In this document: piece after piece, positions 1 through 9,236 of the stretch
Position numbering within the stretch: the stretch's first letter is position 1
Layout of the letters: each line of letters opens with the position of its first letter
From: Fulvivirga sp.
GTDB lineage: Bacteria > Bacteroidota > Bacteroidia > Cytophagales > Cyclobacteriaceae
DNA: 43,749 bases
Reading direction: 5' to 3'
Assembly: GCA_028280565.1 (NCBI GenBank)
Contig: JANQLQ010000152.1
Span: 1-43,749, forward strand
Program-made: the position numbers and the translations under genes
The notes under the pieces: model-generated
Told to the model about the DNA's origin: nothing
Databases searched by the model: none
What the model saw: only the letters and a program-made list of their open reading frames with translations

Positions 1-164
1 GCAAGGAATGACGAGGGTAGAAAGTAAAGGATAACGTTCTTAGGTATGGGTGTTGGATGGATTTAGAACAGGATGTGGAGCACCCATCCTTTGCAACTCG
101 CTGGCAATAGGTTTGAAACTACAAACCTCATTATCAATTACTTAAACCTGGAAAAGTAGTCCTA
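1..164. other. 5' edge, non-coding
   Basis: No credible gene is visible here. The first 16 bases are identical to the last 16 bases of the window, where they form the outer end of a palindromic repeat, so the window probably begins at the tail of another copy of that repeat. The rest is unremarkable AT-rich sequence leading into the MITE-like element at 165. Confidence 0.5.
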
Positions 165-363
165 GTGTTAAGTTAAACCTTAAATGACGTACCGGGTACG
201 AGATGAGTAGGTTTGAGGTATTGAAAGGTTCTCGATCAGTCGGCAATTGGCAAAGGGCAGTAGGCAAAAAAAAGAAGGTTGCCGATTGCTCCTTGCCAAC
301 TGCCGACTTTAAAAACGAGATTGGAAAAAATAACCAACCGCCCAGGTACACTTAACTTAACAC
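165..363 (+). repeat. MITE-like palindromic element, copy 1
   Basis: An approximately 199-bp element bounded by inverted GTGTTAAGTTA-type ends (165-178 and 350-363). An internal imperfect inverted repeat (about 239-266 and 279-305) would fold into a long hairpin. The same sequence recurs at 43287-43486 in the same orientation and at 32233-32415 inverted. No transposase is encoded, so mobility in trans or a role as a structured intergenic repeat are both possible. The copies share TGACGT-type sequence just inside the ends and a GTTCTCGA stretch before the hairpin. The open frame across it (142-351, -) is judged spurious. Confidence 0.75.
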
Positions 364-523
364 CCGCTCTTCTTCCATTCCAAATGGTTTCCTGTTAGGG
401 TTTAGCGGATAATGTTACAATGGCACGACAGGTGATCTTAAAGATTTCTTAAACTGCAAGTTTCAATTTTGCGCTTTAGTTGCAGTTATTTGCGTAGTTA
501 CTCTGCAAACATTTTTTTGCTTT

Positions 524-2389
524 ATGAAAATAAAATCCACAAGCATTGAAAACAGTATCGAACAAACCCGTTTGATCCTGGAACAATTATACAAGGAAGA
601 GCAGATCCAAAAAGAATTTATAGAGCCCGTACACCCTTCGTTCCAAAAAAGTGCGCCGAACCTTGTACACTACAGGGCACTGCGCAGGATAGATATCACA
701 GGCTTGCAAAAAAAGCTTGGTAATCTCGGGCTTTCGAGAATAGCCCGGTCAGAACCGCATGTGGTGGCCAGCCTGCAAAATTGCAGGGATATCTTGAAGG
801 CACTGATCAAAGATAAATCGAAGGATGAGCGCCACAGGCGCATTTCAATAAAAAGGGCTAGGAAAGCATTGAATACCCATACCAAAGACCTGCTCGGGTA
901 CCGGTCTAAAGGCCGTAGGGTCAGGATAATGGTCACTCTACCCAGCCAAGCCGCTTATGATTATGAGCTTGTCCATGGCCTGATAGAATCAGGCATGAAT
1001 ACCGCACGGATCAACTGCGCACACGACGGCCCGGAAGAGTGGAAGAAAATGATCGATCATGTTTCCTTGGCTGGGAAACGGTTAAGAAAGAACTGTAAGA
1101 TATCCATGGATCTTGCCGGGCCGAAAATAAGAACGGGCGCTATCGAACCCGGCCCAAAGGTGCGCCGCTTTCGCCCGGTAAGAAACGATTATGGACAGGT
1201 AATAGAGCCGGCGGTAATAGTATTTACCACCGTCCTAAACAAGGGAATAGAAAATGAGCTTCCCGTGGATGAGTCATGGCTTAAAAATTTGAAAGCAGGG
1301 GATACGATAACCTTTACGGACGCCCGTGATAAACAACGGAGCTTTGCAGTCAAAGAGGCAGCAGCAGGGCAACGTGTTATTGCACACGCACTAGAAACAA
1401 GTTACCTCCAAACCGGGACTGAACTTACGGTACAAAACACGAACCAAATTAGCCATGTAGGTGACTTACCTCCTATTGAGCAATCACTCTTGTTGAAAGT
1501 AGGGGATGAACTTAGGATCACGAAAGATCCAATACCGGGCCGCCCCATACAATACGATGAAGAAGGGCAAGCCATAGAAAATGCATTCATCTCTTGTACT
1601 TCTCAAGAAGTTTTTAATGATGTAAAAGAGGGGCAAAAGATCCTATTTGATGATGGTAAGATCACGGGTTTGATCAAAAGCGTGGAACCGGGCCAAATAT
1701 TAGTCGAGATATTACATGCCAAATCTACTGGCTCCTCCTTAAAAGCGGACAAAGGCATTAACCTGCCGGAAACGGATCTCAAGATCAGCGGCCTAACAGA
1801 CAAAGACCGGGAAGACCTTAAGTTTGTCGTACGGTATGCTGATGTCATCAACTTTTCATTTGTAAACTCTGCCGAAGATGTACGTGAATTGCTGGAAGAG
1901 TTAAAGAAGTTGGACGCTGTAAATAAAATGGGGATCATACTCAAGATCGAGACGCAAAGCGCCTTTAATAACCTTACTTCGATCCTATTGGAAGGCATGA
2001 AAAATTATCCCTTGGGGGTAATGATCGCCCGGGGTGATCTAGCCATAGAATCCGGGTGGGAAAATATGGCCAGGATACAGCAAGAGATCTTGTCCTTATG
2101 CCATGCCGGTCATATCCCCGTGGTATGGGCCACCCAAGTATTAGAAACACTGGCTAAGAAAGGGATCCCTTCCCGCTCTGAGATCACGGATGCCGCTACC
2201 TCCCTGAATGCAGAGTGTGTCATGCTAAACAAAGGCCAATACATCCACCAGGCCATAGAGCTATTGGATTATATACTAAAGAGTTTAAACCAATACAGGG
2301 ATCAAAATGTAAAGTTATCGCCCGTGATGGAAGAAGCCAGTACGGTTAGCAGACGCATGGAATCCGTTGTGGTCGATCCTGATTTGTGA
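524..2389 (+). CDS. pyk: Pyruvate kinase, divergent long form
   Basis: A 621-residue pyruvate kinase homologue, expected to convert phosphoenolpyruvate and ADP to pyruvate and ATP. Core motifs seen: ARINCAHDG (161-169), DLAGPKIRT (196-204), LKIET with catalytic Lys and metal-binding Glu (473-477), IARGDLAIE (501-509) and WATQVLETL (535-543). Three departures from the family: about 130 extra N-terminal residues; an insertion of about 110 residues (roughly 207-318) before the recognisable B-domain; and only about 50 residues after the MLNKG motif (567-571), so the C-terminal effector domain is missing. Lys replaces the Glu of the usual GPEIR motif and Ala the Ser of RxNFSH, residues tied in this family to K+ independence. 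It lies 540 bp upstream of pta-ackA on the same strand, which suggests a shared role in fermentative ATP formation but not an obvious operon. The assignment is firm; substrate range and regulation are inferred. Confidence 0.85.
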   Translation: MKIKSTSIENSIEQTRLILEQLYKEEQIQKEFIEPVHPSFQKSAPNLVHYRALRRIDITGLQKKLGNLGLSRIARSEPHVVASLQNCRDILKALIKDKSKDERHRRISIKRARKALNTHTKDLLGYRSKGRRVRIMVTLPSQAAYDYELVHGLIESGMNTARINCAHDGPEEWKKMIDHVSLAGKRLRKNCKISMDLAGPKIRTGAIEPGPKVRRFRPVRNDYGQVIEPAVIVFTTVLNKGIENELPVDESWLKNLKAGDTITFTDARDKQRSFAVKEAAAGQRVIAHALETSYLQTGTELTVQNTNQISHVGDLPPIEQSLLLKVGDELRITKDPIPGRPIQYDEEGQAIENAFISCTSQEVFNDVKEGQKILFDDGKITGLIKSVEPGQILVEILHAKSTGSSLKADKGINLPETDLKISGLTDKDREDLKFVVRYADVINFSFVNSAEDVRELLEELKKLDAVNKMGIILKIETQSAFNNLTSILLEGMKNYPLGVMIARGDLAIESGWENMARIQQEILSLCHAGHIPVVWATQVLETLAKKGIPSRSEITDAATSLNAECVMLNKGQYIHQAIELLDYILKSLNQYRDQNVKLSPVMEEASTVSRRMESVVVDPDL

Positions 2390-2932
2390 AGAACATCAAA
2401 TTCAAAGGATTTAATCGAAAACCCGTGTTTTCCTAACAACGGGATCGTCAAAATTACCTAAAAACCTGAACTGGATAATCATTTATCACTTAGACGTTAC
2501 CCTGGGCTAGTTTGACCAGTAAGCTTGGTGACCCTTAGTGCATGTGAGTCTTGGTGGCCGAGGAAGCTTCGCCAGCAAGGCACCAAAGCTCAAAGAATCA
2601 CTAAGGGGTCTTCTTCACGATTTGATCTAGCCCCATTTTCTTATCGATTCAAAAGGTTTATTCCTCCAGTAAAGCAGCGCTCGAACGCTTGAACTAGTTC
2701 CATGGCTTACTACCATCAACCGCCTCGATAAAATACTTCCATGCCAATACGAATTACCCAGGTGACTAAAGTCATAAGAAAAAAGCCCGCTCCTGGGGAC
2801 TAAGGATGATGTATTGCTGTTTTTAAGTAGGACGAAGTAACTTTTGAGATTTAATAAAAAATTAATTCTTGAAAAAAGAGGGCAACCTCAACGAGTCCTA
2901 AATTCACGCGCAAGAACCCATTAATCTAAAAA
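2390..2932. other. Intergenic region between pyk and pta
   Basis: This 543-bp gap has no credible gene. It holds the imperfect palindrome at 2507-2630. Promoter elements for pta should lie in the AT-rich 3' part, but no clear match to the Bacteroidota -7/-33 consensus was found, and pta has no Shine-Dalgarno sequence. Confidence 0.5.
2507..2630. repeat. Degenerate long palindromic repeat
   Basis: The two halves are imperfect reverse complements: CTAG at 2507-2510 pairs with 2627-2630, CCCTTAGTG at 2532-2540 with 2599-2607, and TTGGTG at 2551-2556 with 2581-2586. The CTTAGTG/TTGGTG wording resembles the decayed dispersed palindromes often scattered between genes in Bacteroidota. It could fold into a large RNA hairpin after the pyk transcript. 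Function unknown. Confidence 0.6.
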
Positions 2933-5044
2933 ATGTCTAAATCCATTTACATTACCTCTGCGGAAGCTTATTGCGGAAAATCTCTCATCTCGTTAGGTAT
3001 CACCGAGCATATTCTCAAAAAGACCAGGCGGCTGAGTGTCTTTCGACCCATTATTACTTCCAATGATAAAACAAAACGAGATAAGAACATTGATCTTTTA
3101 TTAACTCAATTCAATTTAGAGCAAGACTACCAAGAAACCTATGCCTTTCGCACCCGGGAGGCGCAAGAGCTTATCTCTTCCGGGGATACCGCTAAGCTGT
3201 TGGATAAGATCATCCGGATGTACAAGGCGCTGGAAGAAAAAAGCGACTTCATCATTTGCGAAGGTACCGACTTCATTTCCGAGAGTAGCAATTTTGAATT
3301 TGGCCTGAATGTAGAGATCGCCAAGAATTTAGGAAGCCCGGTATTGATCGTAGGCAGGGCGGATTTGGATCGATCGGAAGAAGAGATCATCAACCCGATC
3401 CAGATCGCGGTAGAAAGTTTTGTAGAGAATGACTGCCAAGTAGTAGGGGCTATTCTAAACAAGGCCAAAGCAGGACAGGTGGAAAGCCTGCACAAAAGCA
3501 TGGAGCAGGATTTGGTCATAAAAGATCTTTTCCTGTCGGTCATCCCGGAGAACGAGGTGCTCAAAAGCCCCACCGTAAAAGAGGTGGTGGACCATATGAA
3601 TGCCGAAGTGCTCTACGGAGAACATCAATTGAAAAATTCAGTGGCCAGGTACTCCATAGCCGCCATGAATTTGGAAAACTACTTGAACAAGTTATCCAAT
3701 AATTGCCTGGTCATTACACCAGGTGATAGGGGTGAGATCATCTTAGGTACTTTGCAAGCCCATAATTCCATTAATTATCCGATCATTTCTGCCATTGTGC
3801 TAACGACGGGTCTTAAACCTGATGCGTCCATCCTCAAGCTCTTGGATGGCCTGCCCCAGCAAGTACCGATCCTTTCGGTCAAGCCGAACACGTATGAAAC
3901 CGCCGCTAAACTTAGCCAGATCCATTCCCACATCACGCCGGAAAATAACGCCAAAATAGCCGAGAGTTTGCGATTTTTTGAAACCCATATCGATGCGGAG
4001 AAAATCGTAGAGCGATTCAGTAAGATCAAAGTCCGTGGCATGACCCCACGGATGTTCCAATATAATCTTACCCAGCAAGCCAAGAAGCATAAAAAAAGAA
4101 TTGTACTGGCGGAAGGTGAAGATGAACGCGTACTTAAAGCTACGGAGATACTAGTCGAAAAAGACGCTGTAGCGATTACGCTTTTAGGAAACGAGAATAA
4201 AATAGTCGAAAGGATCGCGAAACAAGGCCTTCATATTGACACCGACAAAATTTCCATCATGGAACCTCGTTCATCCGAACATTTTGAAACGTACGCCACT
4301 CACTTCTATGAGCTGCGAAAACATAAAGGCGTGAACATGGACATGGCAAGGGATGTCATGAGTGATGTCTCGTATTTTGGTACGATGATGGTATACCAAG
4401 GGGACGTGGATGGCATGGTATCCGGCGCAGTTCACACCACCCAGCATACGATTCGGCCTGCATTACAATTTGTAAAAACAAAGCCGGGGTTTTCCGTGGT
4501 ATCGTCAGTATTCTTTATGTGCTTGGATGACCGTGTTTTAGTTTACGGGGATTGTGCGATAAACCCGAATCCCGATGCCCAACAATTAGCCGAGATCGCA
4601 AGCTCATCTGCCGAAACCGCGCGGGCATTCGGTATTGAACCTAAAATAGCCATGCTTTCTTATTCGTCCGGGGAATCCGGTAAGGGCGCTGATGTTGAAA
4701 AAGTAAGGGAGGCCACCCATATTGTCAAAGCCTCAAACCCGGACTTTAAGATCGAAGGCCCCATCCAGTACGATGCAGCGGTAGACCTGGAAGTGGGGTT
4801 AAAGAAAATACCGGGATCGGAAGTGGCCGGCCAAGCTTCAGTACTTATCTTTCCTGATCTTAATACGGGGAACAATACCTACAAGGCCATCCAGCGGGAA
4901 ACCGGGGCGATAGCCATTGGCCCGGTACTTCAAGGTCTGAATAGGCCTGTTAATGATCTTAGCAGGGGTTGCACGGTCACGGATATTGTAAATACAGTGA
5001 TCATCACCGCGATCCAAGCTCAAAATGAAACTTCCTTAGCATGA
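2933..5044 (+). CDS. pta: Phosphate acetyltransferase, long form
   Basis: A 703-residue long-form Pta that interconverts acetyl-CoA plus phosphate and acetyl phosphate plus CoA in the cytoplasm. The N-terminal third is a BioD/CobQ-like P-loop domain (AEAYCGKS near residue 10), the middle is a DRTGG-type domain, and the catalytic PTA_PTB domain begins near residue 365 (KRIVLAEGEDERVLKATEIL) and includes SYSSGESGKG. The length matches the E. coli-type enzyme rather than short single-domain forms. Its stop codon overlaps the ackA start in an ATGA arrangement (5041-5044), so the two are almost certainly co-transcribed and translationally coupled. Confidence 0.95.
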   Translation: MSKSIYITSAEAYCGKSLISLGITEHILKKTRRLSVFRPIITSNDKTKRDKNIDLLLTQFNLEQDYQETYAFRTREAQELISSGDTAKLLDKIIRMYKALEEKSDFIICEGTDFISESSNFEFGLNVEIAKNLGSPVLIVGRADLDRSEEEIINPIQIAVESFVENDCQVVGAILNKAKAGQVESLHKSMEQDLVIKDLFLSVIPENEVLKSPTVKEVVDHMNAEVLYGEHQLKNSVARYSIAAMNLENYLNKLSNNCLVITPGDRGEIILGTLQAHNSINYPIISAIVLTTGLKPDASILKLLDGLPQQVPILSVKPNTYETAAKLSQIHSHITPENNAKIAESLRFFETHIDAEKIVERFSKIKVRGMTPRMFQYNLTQQAKKHKKRIVLAEGEDERVLKATEILVEKDAVAITLLGNENKIVERIAKQGLHIDTDKISIMEPRSSEHFETYATHFYELRKHKGVNMDMARDVMSDVSYFGTMMVYQGDVDGMVSGAVHTTQHTIRPALQFVKTKPGFSVVSSVFFMCLDDRVLVYGDCAINPNPDAQQLAEIASSSAETARAFGIEPKIAMLSYSSGESGKGADVEKVREATHIVKASNPDFKIEGPIQYDAAVDLEVGLKKIPGSEVAGQASVLIFPDLNTGNNTYKAIQRETGAIAIGPVLQGLNRPVNDLSRGCTVTDIVNTVIITAIQAQNETSLA

Positions 5045-6240
5045 AAATATTGATCTTAAACGCAGGCAGCTCTTCGTTAAAATACCAGCTGTTTGAGTTC
5101 CCCGGTAAGAAAGTCTTAGTATCCGGGCTAATAGAAAAAATCGGTGAAACTTCGGGCCGGGTAAAACACAAACTTACTACTTCAGGAGATTCTGTTGAGT
5201 ACGAAATACAAGTACCTAACCATCAAATCGCATTAGAAGAAGTGGCATCACTCCTGCTCAAGGGAGAAAATGCCGTAGTCCAAGATACGAGTGAAATAGA
5301 GGCTGTCGGGCATCGCGTGGTCCATGGAGCAGAAAAATTCAGTGCGCCTACGCTCATCCATTCAGAAGATATGCTGGAAGAGCTGCGGAATTTATCGTAT
5401 TTAGCCCCGTTGCACAACCCCGCCAATATAACAGGTATTGAAGTGTCGATGCGTGTTTTCCAAAATGCGAAGCAAATCGCTGTTTTCGATACGGCCTTTC
5501 ACCAGACCTTACCCAGCCATGTTTATCGCTATGCAATACCCAACGCGCTTTATACCGAGCATGGGCTTCGCGCCTACGGTTTCCATGGCACCTCGCATCA
5601 ATATGTAGCGCGGGAAGGAGCCGAGTTCCTGGGTATGGATCCTGGCCGGTTCAACGCTATATCGATTCACCTTGGAAATGGTTGCAGTATGACCGCTGTC
5701 AAAGAAGGTAAAAGTGTAGACACATCGATGGGATTAACACCAATGGGCGGGCTGATCATGGGATCACGGCCCGGTGATTTTGATCCGTCACTCATACTTT
5801 TCTTGGCGAAGACTTTGAAAATGGACCTGGGTGAGGTGGATAATCTATTAAATAAGAAAAGTGGATTAAAAGGCTTGGCAGGTGAAAACGATTTGAGGGA
5901 AATACTCAAACGCTACGATAATAACCATCCGCTCGCGCAACTGGCAATTCATATGTATATCTACAGGATACGAAAATATATCGGGGCTTACGCGGTAGTT
6001 CTGGGTAAAGTTGACGCCCTGATTTTCACGGCTGGGGTGGGTGAAAACAGCGCGTTCATCCGCGAAGGTGTTTGCAAAGACCTGGATATTTTGGGCATTA
6101 AATTAGATCAGCAACTTAACTCAGCAAATACGAAAACAACCCGGGAAATTCAGCAGGCTGATAGTCGTGTAAAAGTATTGGTGGTACCTACTAACGAAGA
6201 ACTGGAAATAGCAAATGAAACGGTGAAGTTATTGGTTTGA
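5041..6240 (+). CDS. ackA: Acetate kinase
   Basis: A 399-residue acetate kinase that transfers phosphate from acetyl phosphate to ADP, giving acetate and ATP; with Pta it forms the reversible acetate pathway. Signature sequences seen: ILNAGSSSLKYQLFEF (5-20), HRVVHG with Arg92, VFDTAFHQTLP with Asp150, YGFHGTSHQYV with His182, GSRPGDFDPS with Arg243, and FTAGVGENSAFIREGV near 330-346. These are the ASKHA-fold phosphate loops and catalytic residues of the family. The start is fixed by the ATGA overlap with pta. Full length, no anomaly seen. Confidence 0.96.
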   Translation: MKILILNAGSSSLKYQLFEFPGKKVLVSGLIEKIGETSGRVKHKLTTSGDSVEYEIQVPNHQIALEEVASLLLKGENAVVQDTSEIEAVGHRVVHGAEKFSAPTLIHSEDMLEELRNLSYLAPLHNPANITGIEVSMRVFQNAKQIAVFDTAFHQTLPSHVYRYAIPNALYTEHGLRAYGFHGTSHQYVAREGAEFLGMDPGRFNAISIHLGNGCSMTAVKEGKSVDTSMGLTPMGGLIMGSRPGDFDPSLILFLAKTLKMDLGEVDNLLNKKSGLKGLAGENDLREILKRYDNNHPLAQLAIHMYIYRIRKYIGAYAVVLGKVDALIFTAGVGENSAFIREGVCKDLDILGIKLDQQLNSANTKTTREIQQADSRVKVLVVPTNEELEIANETVKLLV

Positions 6241-6310
6241 AATTCAAATGGCTTAGGAAGGAGAGACATCCAGGGACAACGCGGCTCATTTGCTGACTCG
6301 TCCTAAAATA

Positions 6311-6353
6311 ATGTGAGTTTTGGGTTAATCAACCCACCTGGAATACCTCACAT
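6311..6353 (+). terminator. Nested hairpin downstream of ackA
   Basis: ATGTGAG (6311-6317) pairs with CTCACAT (6347-6353), and inside it TGGGTT (6321-6326) pairs with AACCCA (6331-6336) around a four-base loop. Lying 71 bp after ackA, it may protect or terminate the pta-ackA mRNA. No U-run follows, so intrinsic termination is uncertain. Confidence 0.4.
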
Positions 6354-6378
6354 AAATGCAAAGTATTGAAAACCAGCT

Positions 6379-6467
6379 TTTAACCGCAGGGGACACGGTG
6401 AATACGCGGAGGATACGGGGTAATCCCTGTGACGCTCGGGGGTCTTCCCCGTTTTTTTCGCGGTTTA
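6379..6467. repeat. Imperfect palindromic repeat with AACCGC ends
   Basis: The arms start with TTAACCGC and end with GCGGTTTA and are partly complementary across the element (6379-6420 against 6425-6467). The internal GGACACGG / GCGGAGGATACGG wording resembles decayed AACCGCAGAGG-type dispersed repeats common between bacterial genes. The right arm contains CCCCG followed by seven T, so it could also help terminate ackA transcription. Along with the hairpin at 6311-6353 this accounts for most of the 292-bp gap. Confidence 0.5.
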
Positions 6468-6532
6468 AACCATTGACTACTGGATAATTAAACCCAAACC
6501 CTCTTTAAAAAAGTGGACAGGTTAGACAAATA

Positions 6533-7506
6533 CTAATTTCGCTTCAATACCATTACTTTGCCGCCACGCAGTATTGTCATTTGAAAAGGATCATTCTCTT
6601 TTAAATTTTCAACGCTGCTGGCAATTTTGTCCAGGGTCTCGTCCGAAATATCAAAAGGGATCCCGTTCAAAGAAAGTATGATGTCACCCCCTAAGATCAA
6701 CTTCTCACCGGCAATGACCGCCTCGATGGTCCCGCCTTGCAGTCCAAGCGTACCGAAAGAGGACAGGAATACTACCTTTTGGACGAGTAAGCCGGCTGGC
6801 TGTGGTAAATTAAAAAGTTTGGCCAGGTCACCCGTTAGGGGTACGGCATCCATACCGGTCCAGAGAATGTGCCTTTCTAAGAGTAAGTATTTAGCAAGGT
6901 TAGAAGTAGCTGCAAAGCCGATCCCTTGAAAGCCGCCGGATTCTGATAAAATTTGACTGACCACGCCAATGACCTCACCCTCCATATTAAACATCGGGCC
7001 TCCCGAATTGCCGTGATTAATCGCAGCGTCCGTTTGTATAAATTCACTCATAGTAAATGGGTTTTTGGATTTTTTACCTGTCAACACTCCACTCACATAT
7101 CCTACAGAAAGGGAGTGACTAAGTCCATAAGGTGCACCTACTACGAACACTTCTTGTCCTATCTTCACTTTGTCCGAATCGCCCAAAGTGACGGTTACGG
7201 CATTTTTTCTTGGCCAAACCAACTCTAAAAGCGCAAGGTCCGCGTTTGCATAGGCTGACAGCACCTTGGCGGGAATAACCTCGCCGTCCACAAACTGTAC
7301 CATCACGTTTTCGGCCACCTTCACTACGTGAGACGCTGTGACCACTTGTTTTTCAGAAATCAAGAAACCAGTAGGACTACAACCGCTTGGTCCACTTTTT
7401 CATACAAAGAGGAAAGGTCCTGTGCCATCACGCAATTACAAATAAGTAGTGCTATAGCGGTCAAATAGTTTTTTGTGTTCAGTAGGTAGGGGAATGGAAG
7501 GTTCAT
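6533..7506 (-). pseudogene. HtrA/DegP-like trypsin protease with PDZ domain, frameshifted
   Basis: A secreted serine protease of the HtrA type split into two reading frames. The 5' part (ATG at 7506) encodes a signal peptide ending near NCVMAQ and the start of the protease fold (LYEKVDQAVVVL), then stops at 7360. The 3' part continues in another frame with GFLISEKQVVTASHVV, the catalytic His, ADLALL (Asp), INHGNSGGP (Ser) and a single C-terminal PDZ domain. The whole triad is intact, but the frame changes near 7365-7385 and the segment expected between the first beta strand and GSGF-like loop looks short, so a small deletion is likely. This is either a recent pseudogene or a sequencing/assembly error. 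Intact relatives act in periplasmic protein quality control. It follows the cyclase gene on the same strand. Confidence 0.7.
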
Positions 7507-7546
7507 GGTATATTTTTTATAGTAAGTGATGTTTAAAATTAACGTG

Positions 7547-8596
7547 CTATGATCGTCCGTCAATGGCATAAATATTTATGGATTTAACCTTTCCCTTTAG
7601 TTGTACTTCGCCTTTCAATTCGGCTTTAAGCGTATCAATGGTTTGGAGTTTATCCAATAAGTGCCCGGGCACCAATAGATCTGACCCCAAGCGGTTGCAT
7701 TCCCCTTGGATACGCGAAGCAGTATTTATAGTATCCCCGTGATAGGCGATCTCCCGCTTGAACTCCCCAACTTCTGTTATTGTTATTTTGCCCATGTTCA
7801 TGCCGGCTTTGAATACGGGTACTGTTTCATAATTCATTTTATAGTGATCTTTCCTTGAGTTCAAAACATCCCGGAAAGCATAAAATGCATGCAAACAATT
7901 ATGATGTTGCAGGCCGTCTTTCACATTCCAAGCCAGTACAACCTCGTCGCCAACATATTGATAAATTTCAGCTTTGTGATTGTGTACTACGGCAAGGTCA
8001 TAGAAACAGTCCTGGATCAGGCGACTATACTTTACATGACCCAGCTTTTCTGCGATAGTCGTAGATCCGCGCAGGTCCAAGAACATAAATATCCTTTCTT
8101 CTACCCTTGGCGTATAGAATTTGCCGGTGATTATTTTCCATAAGTTGCCATTTCCCAGCATCAGGTTTATGTAAATGAAAAGTACAATACTAAAATTGGT
8201 CAATAAAGCGAAGATGAAAGCAACGTGTATAACTTTTTGGGAGTAGAACTTGGATAAAGACACGTTGGCCTCTACAATTCCAAGATACCTGAACAGGAAA
8301 AACAAGCATGTTAACAAGGCAACACCTGTTATGAATTGTAAAGTAAGTGTGAAGGCAATCAGTTTGACAAACCGTACCTTCCCTTTGATGTAGTGCTCGA
8401 TAAGCAAATGGAGTGCGCCAAACCCTATGGCTTGGAACAACCACGCCAAAACAAAGATCGTCAACCTGCCTTGGAAGGTGGCTAGGTAGGCATTGACATC
8501 AACACGGTCGGTATTCCAAAGCAATTGCCAAATGACGCTGGCTAAGAACCAGCCAATAAAATAACTTTGGATCACGTTTTTATCCTTAAACGTCAC
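7547..8596 (-). CDS. Membrane-anchored class III adenylate/guanylate cyclase
   Basis: A 349-residue protein with about four hydrophobic segments in residues 10-148 followed by a cytoplasmic class III cyclase domain (about 165-345). Metal-binding Asp residues are visible in FMFLDLRGST (Asp174) and YVGDEVV (Asp217), and the transition-state Asn and Arg in TINTASRIQ (Asn291, Arg295), so catalysis is plausible. Whether ATP or GTP is the substrate cannot be settled. No ATG is near the N-terminus; the best start is GTG at 8596, somewhat uncertain. Its membrane part could sense a signal or just localise the enzyme. The frameshifted protease starts about 40 bp downstream on the same strand. Confidence 0.82.
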   Translation of the reverse strand: MTFKDKNVIQSYFIGWFLASVIWQLLWNTDRVDVNAYLATFQGRLTIFVLAWLFQAIGFGALHLLIEHYIKGKVRFVKLIAFTLTLQFITGVALLTCLFFLFRYLGIVEANVSLSKFYSQKVIHVAFIFALLTNFSIVLFIYINLMLGNGNLWKIITGKFYTPRVEERIFMFLDLRGSTTIAEKLGHVKYSRLIQDCFYDLAVVHNHKAEIYQYVGDEVVLAWNVKDGLQHHNCLHAFYAFRDVLNSRKDHYKMNYETVPVFKAGMNMGKITITEVGEFKREIAYHGDTINTASRIQGECNRLGSDLLVPGHLLDKLQTIDTLKAELKGEVQLKGKVKSINIYAIDGRS

Positions 8597-8713
8597 AGTT
8601 AAGATCTTTCTCTTCTTTGAAGATATTGTATTCTTAAGTTGAAATCAATTTAAACATTATGCAAAAGCAAGAGGAGATGTAGGCATCGCTTGACCTGGGC
8701 ATGGGCGGTTTCT

Positions 8714-9226
8714 TCAAGAAGATAAGCTTTGCCGCTTTCCTGTTTCAATCCACTGGTTTAAGCCAGCTATGGGAAAGGGTTTCATTCCGCTTAAAACAAG
8801 ATGGTCTCCCTTGCATTGGCTTCCATAACGCTGGTAACTCTCCCAAGTATGGTCCAGGTACCAGCGTGGTTCCACGCCCCACCTCGTTTCTTTTGCCCGG
8901 CGTTCAAGAAATTCATTTCTATCGATCTGTAAAAGTATCCTCCGGTCAAAAAGATCGTTCACCCTCGCATCATGAAATACCAGTATACCTTCCACGATCA
9001 CGATTGTATACGATTCACCCATTTTCTCGGTGGCCTGTAAAAGAAGATCGAAGTTATAGGCCCCGGGTACTTCCCAATCGTAAAGACCATTTACTTTTGG
9101 CAGCTTATCGTGCGGAAAGGTATAATCATCTAACGACAGGGAAATTGAATTTTCTAATTGGCGGCTCAGTAATCCGGCTAAGCTCGTTTTTCCGGAGCGA
9201 CTTACTCCCCCAATACCGATGATCAT
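8714..9226 (-). CDS. Uridine kinase / nicotinamide riboside kinase-like P-loop kinase
   Basis: A 170-residue small-molecule kinase. GGVSRSGKT at residues 6-14 is a Walker A loop at the very N-terminus, SLSLDDYTFP holds the likely catalytic Asp, and IVIVEGILVFHD and RRILLQIDRNEFLERR match the uridine kinase/NRK fold. The nucleoside or vitamin substrate is not resolved by sequence alone. ATG 9226 was chosen because it places the P-loop right after the start and leaves 10 bp after the acyl-CoA ligase stop; a TTG at 9256 would overlap that gene. It probably shares a transcript with the ligase. Confidence 0.75.
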   Translation of the reverse strand: MIIGIGGVSRSGKTSLAGLLSRQLENSISLSLDDYTFPHDKLPKVNGLYDWEVPGAYNFDLLLQATEKMGESYTIVIVEGILVFHDARVNDLFDRRILLQIDRNEFLERRAKETRWGVEPRWYLDHTWESYQRYGSQCKGDHLVLSGMKPFPIAGLNQWIETGKRQSLSS

Positions 9227-9236
9227 GGCCAAGGGC

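Noticed and set aside
142-351. A 69-codon - strand open frame at the left end
   Set aside because: It coincides with MITE-like element copy 1; the frame is produced by the palindrome.
8701-9222. A 173-codon + strand open frame
   Set aside because: It lies antisense to the P-loop kinase, which has clear motifs; the + frame has no recognisable family features.
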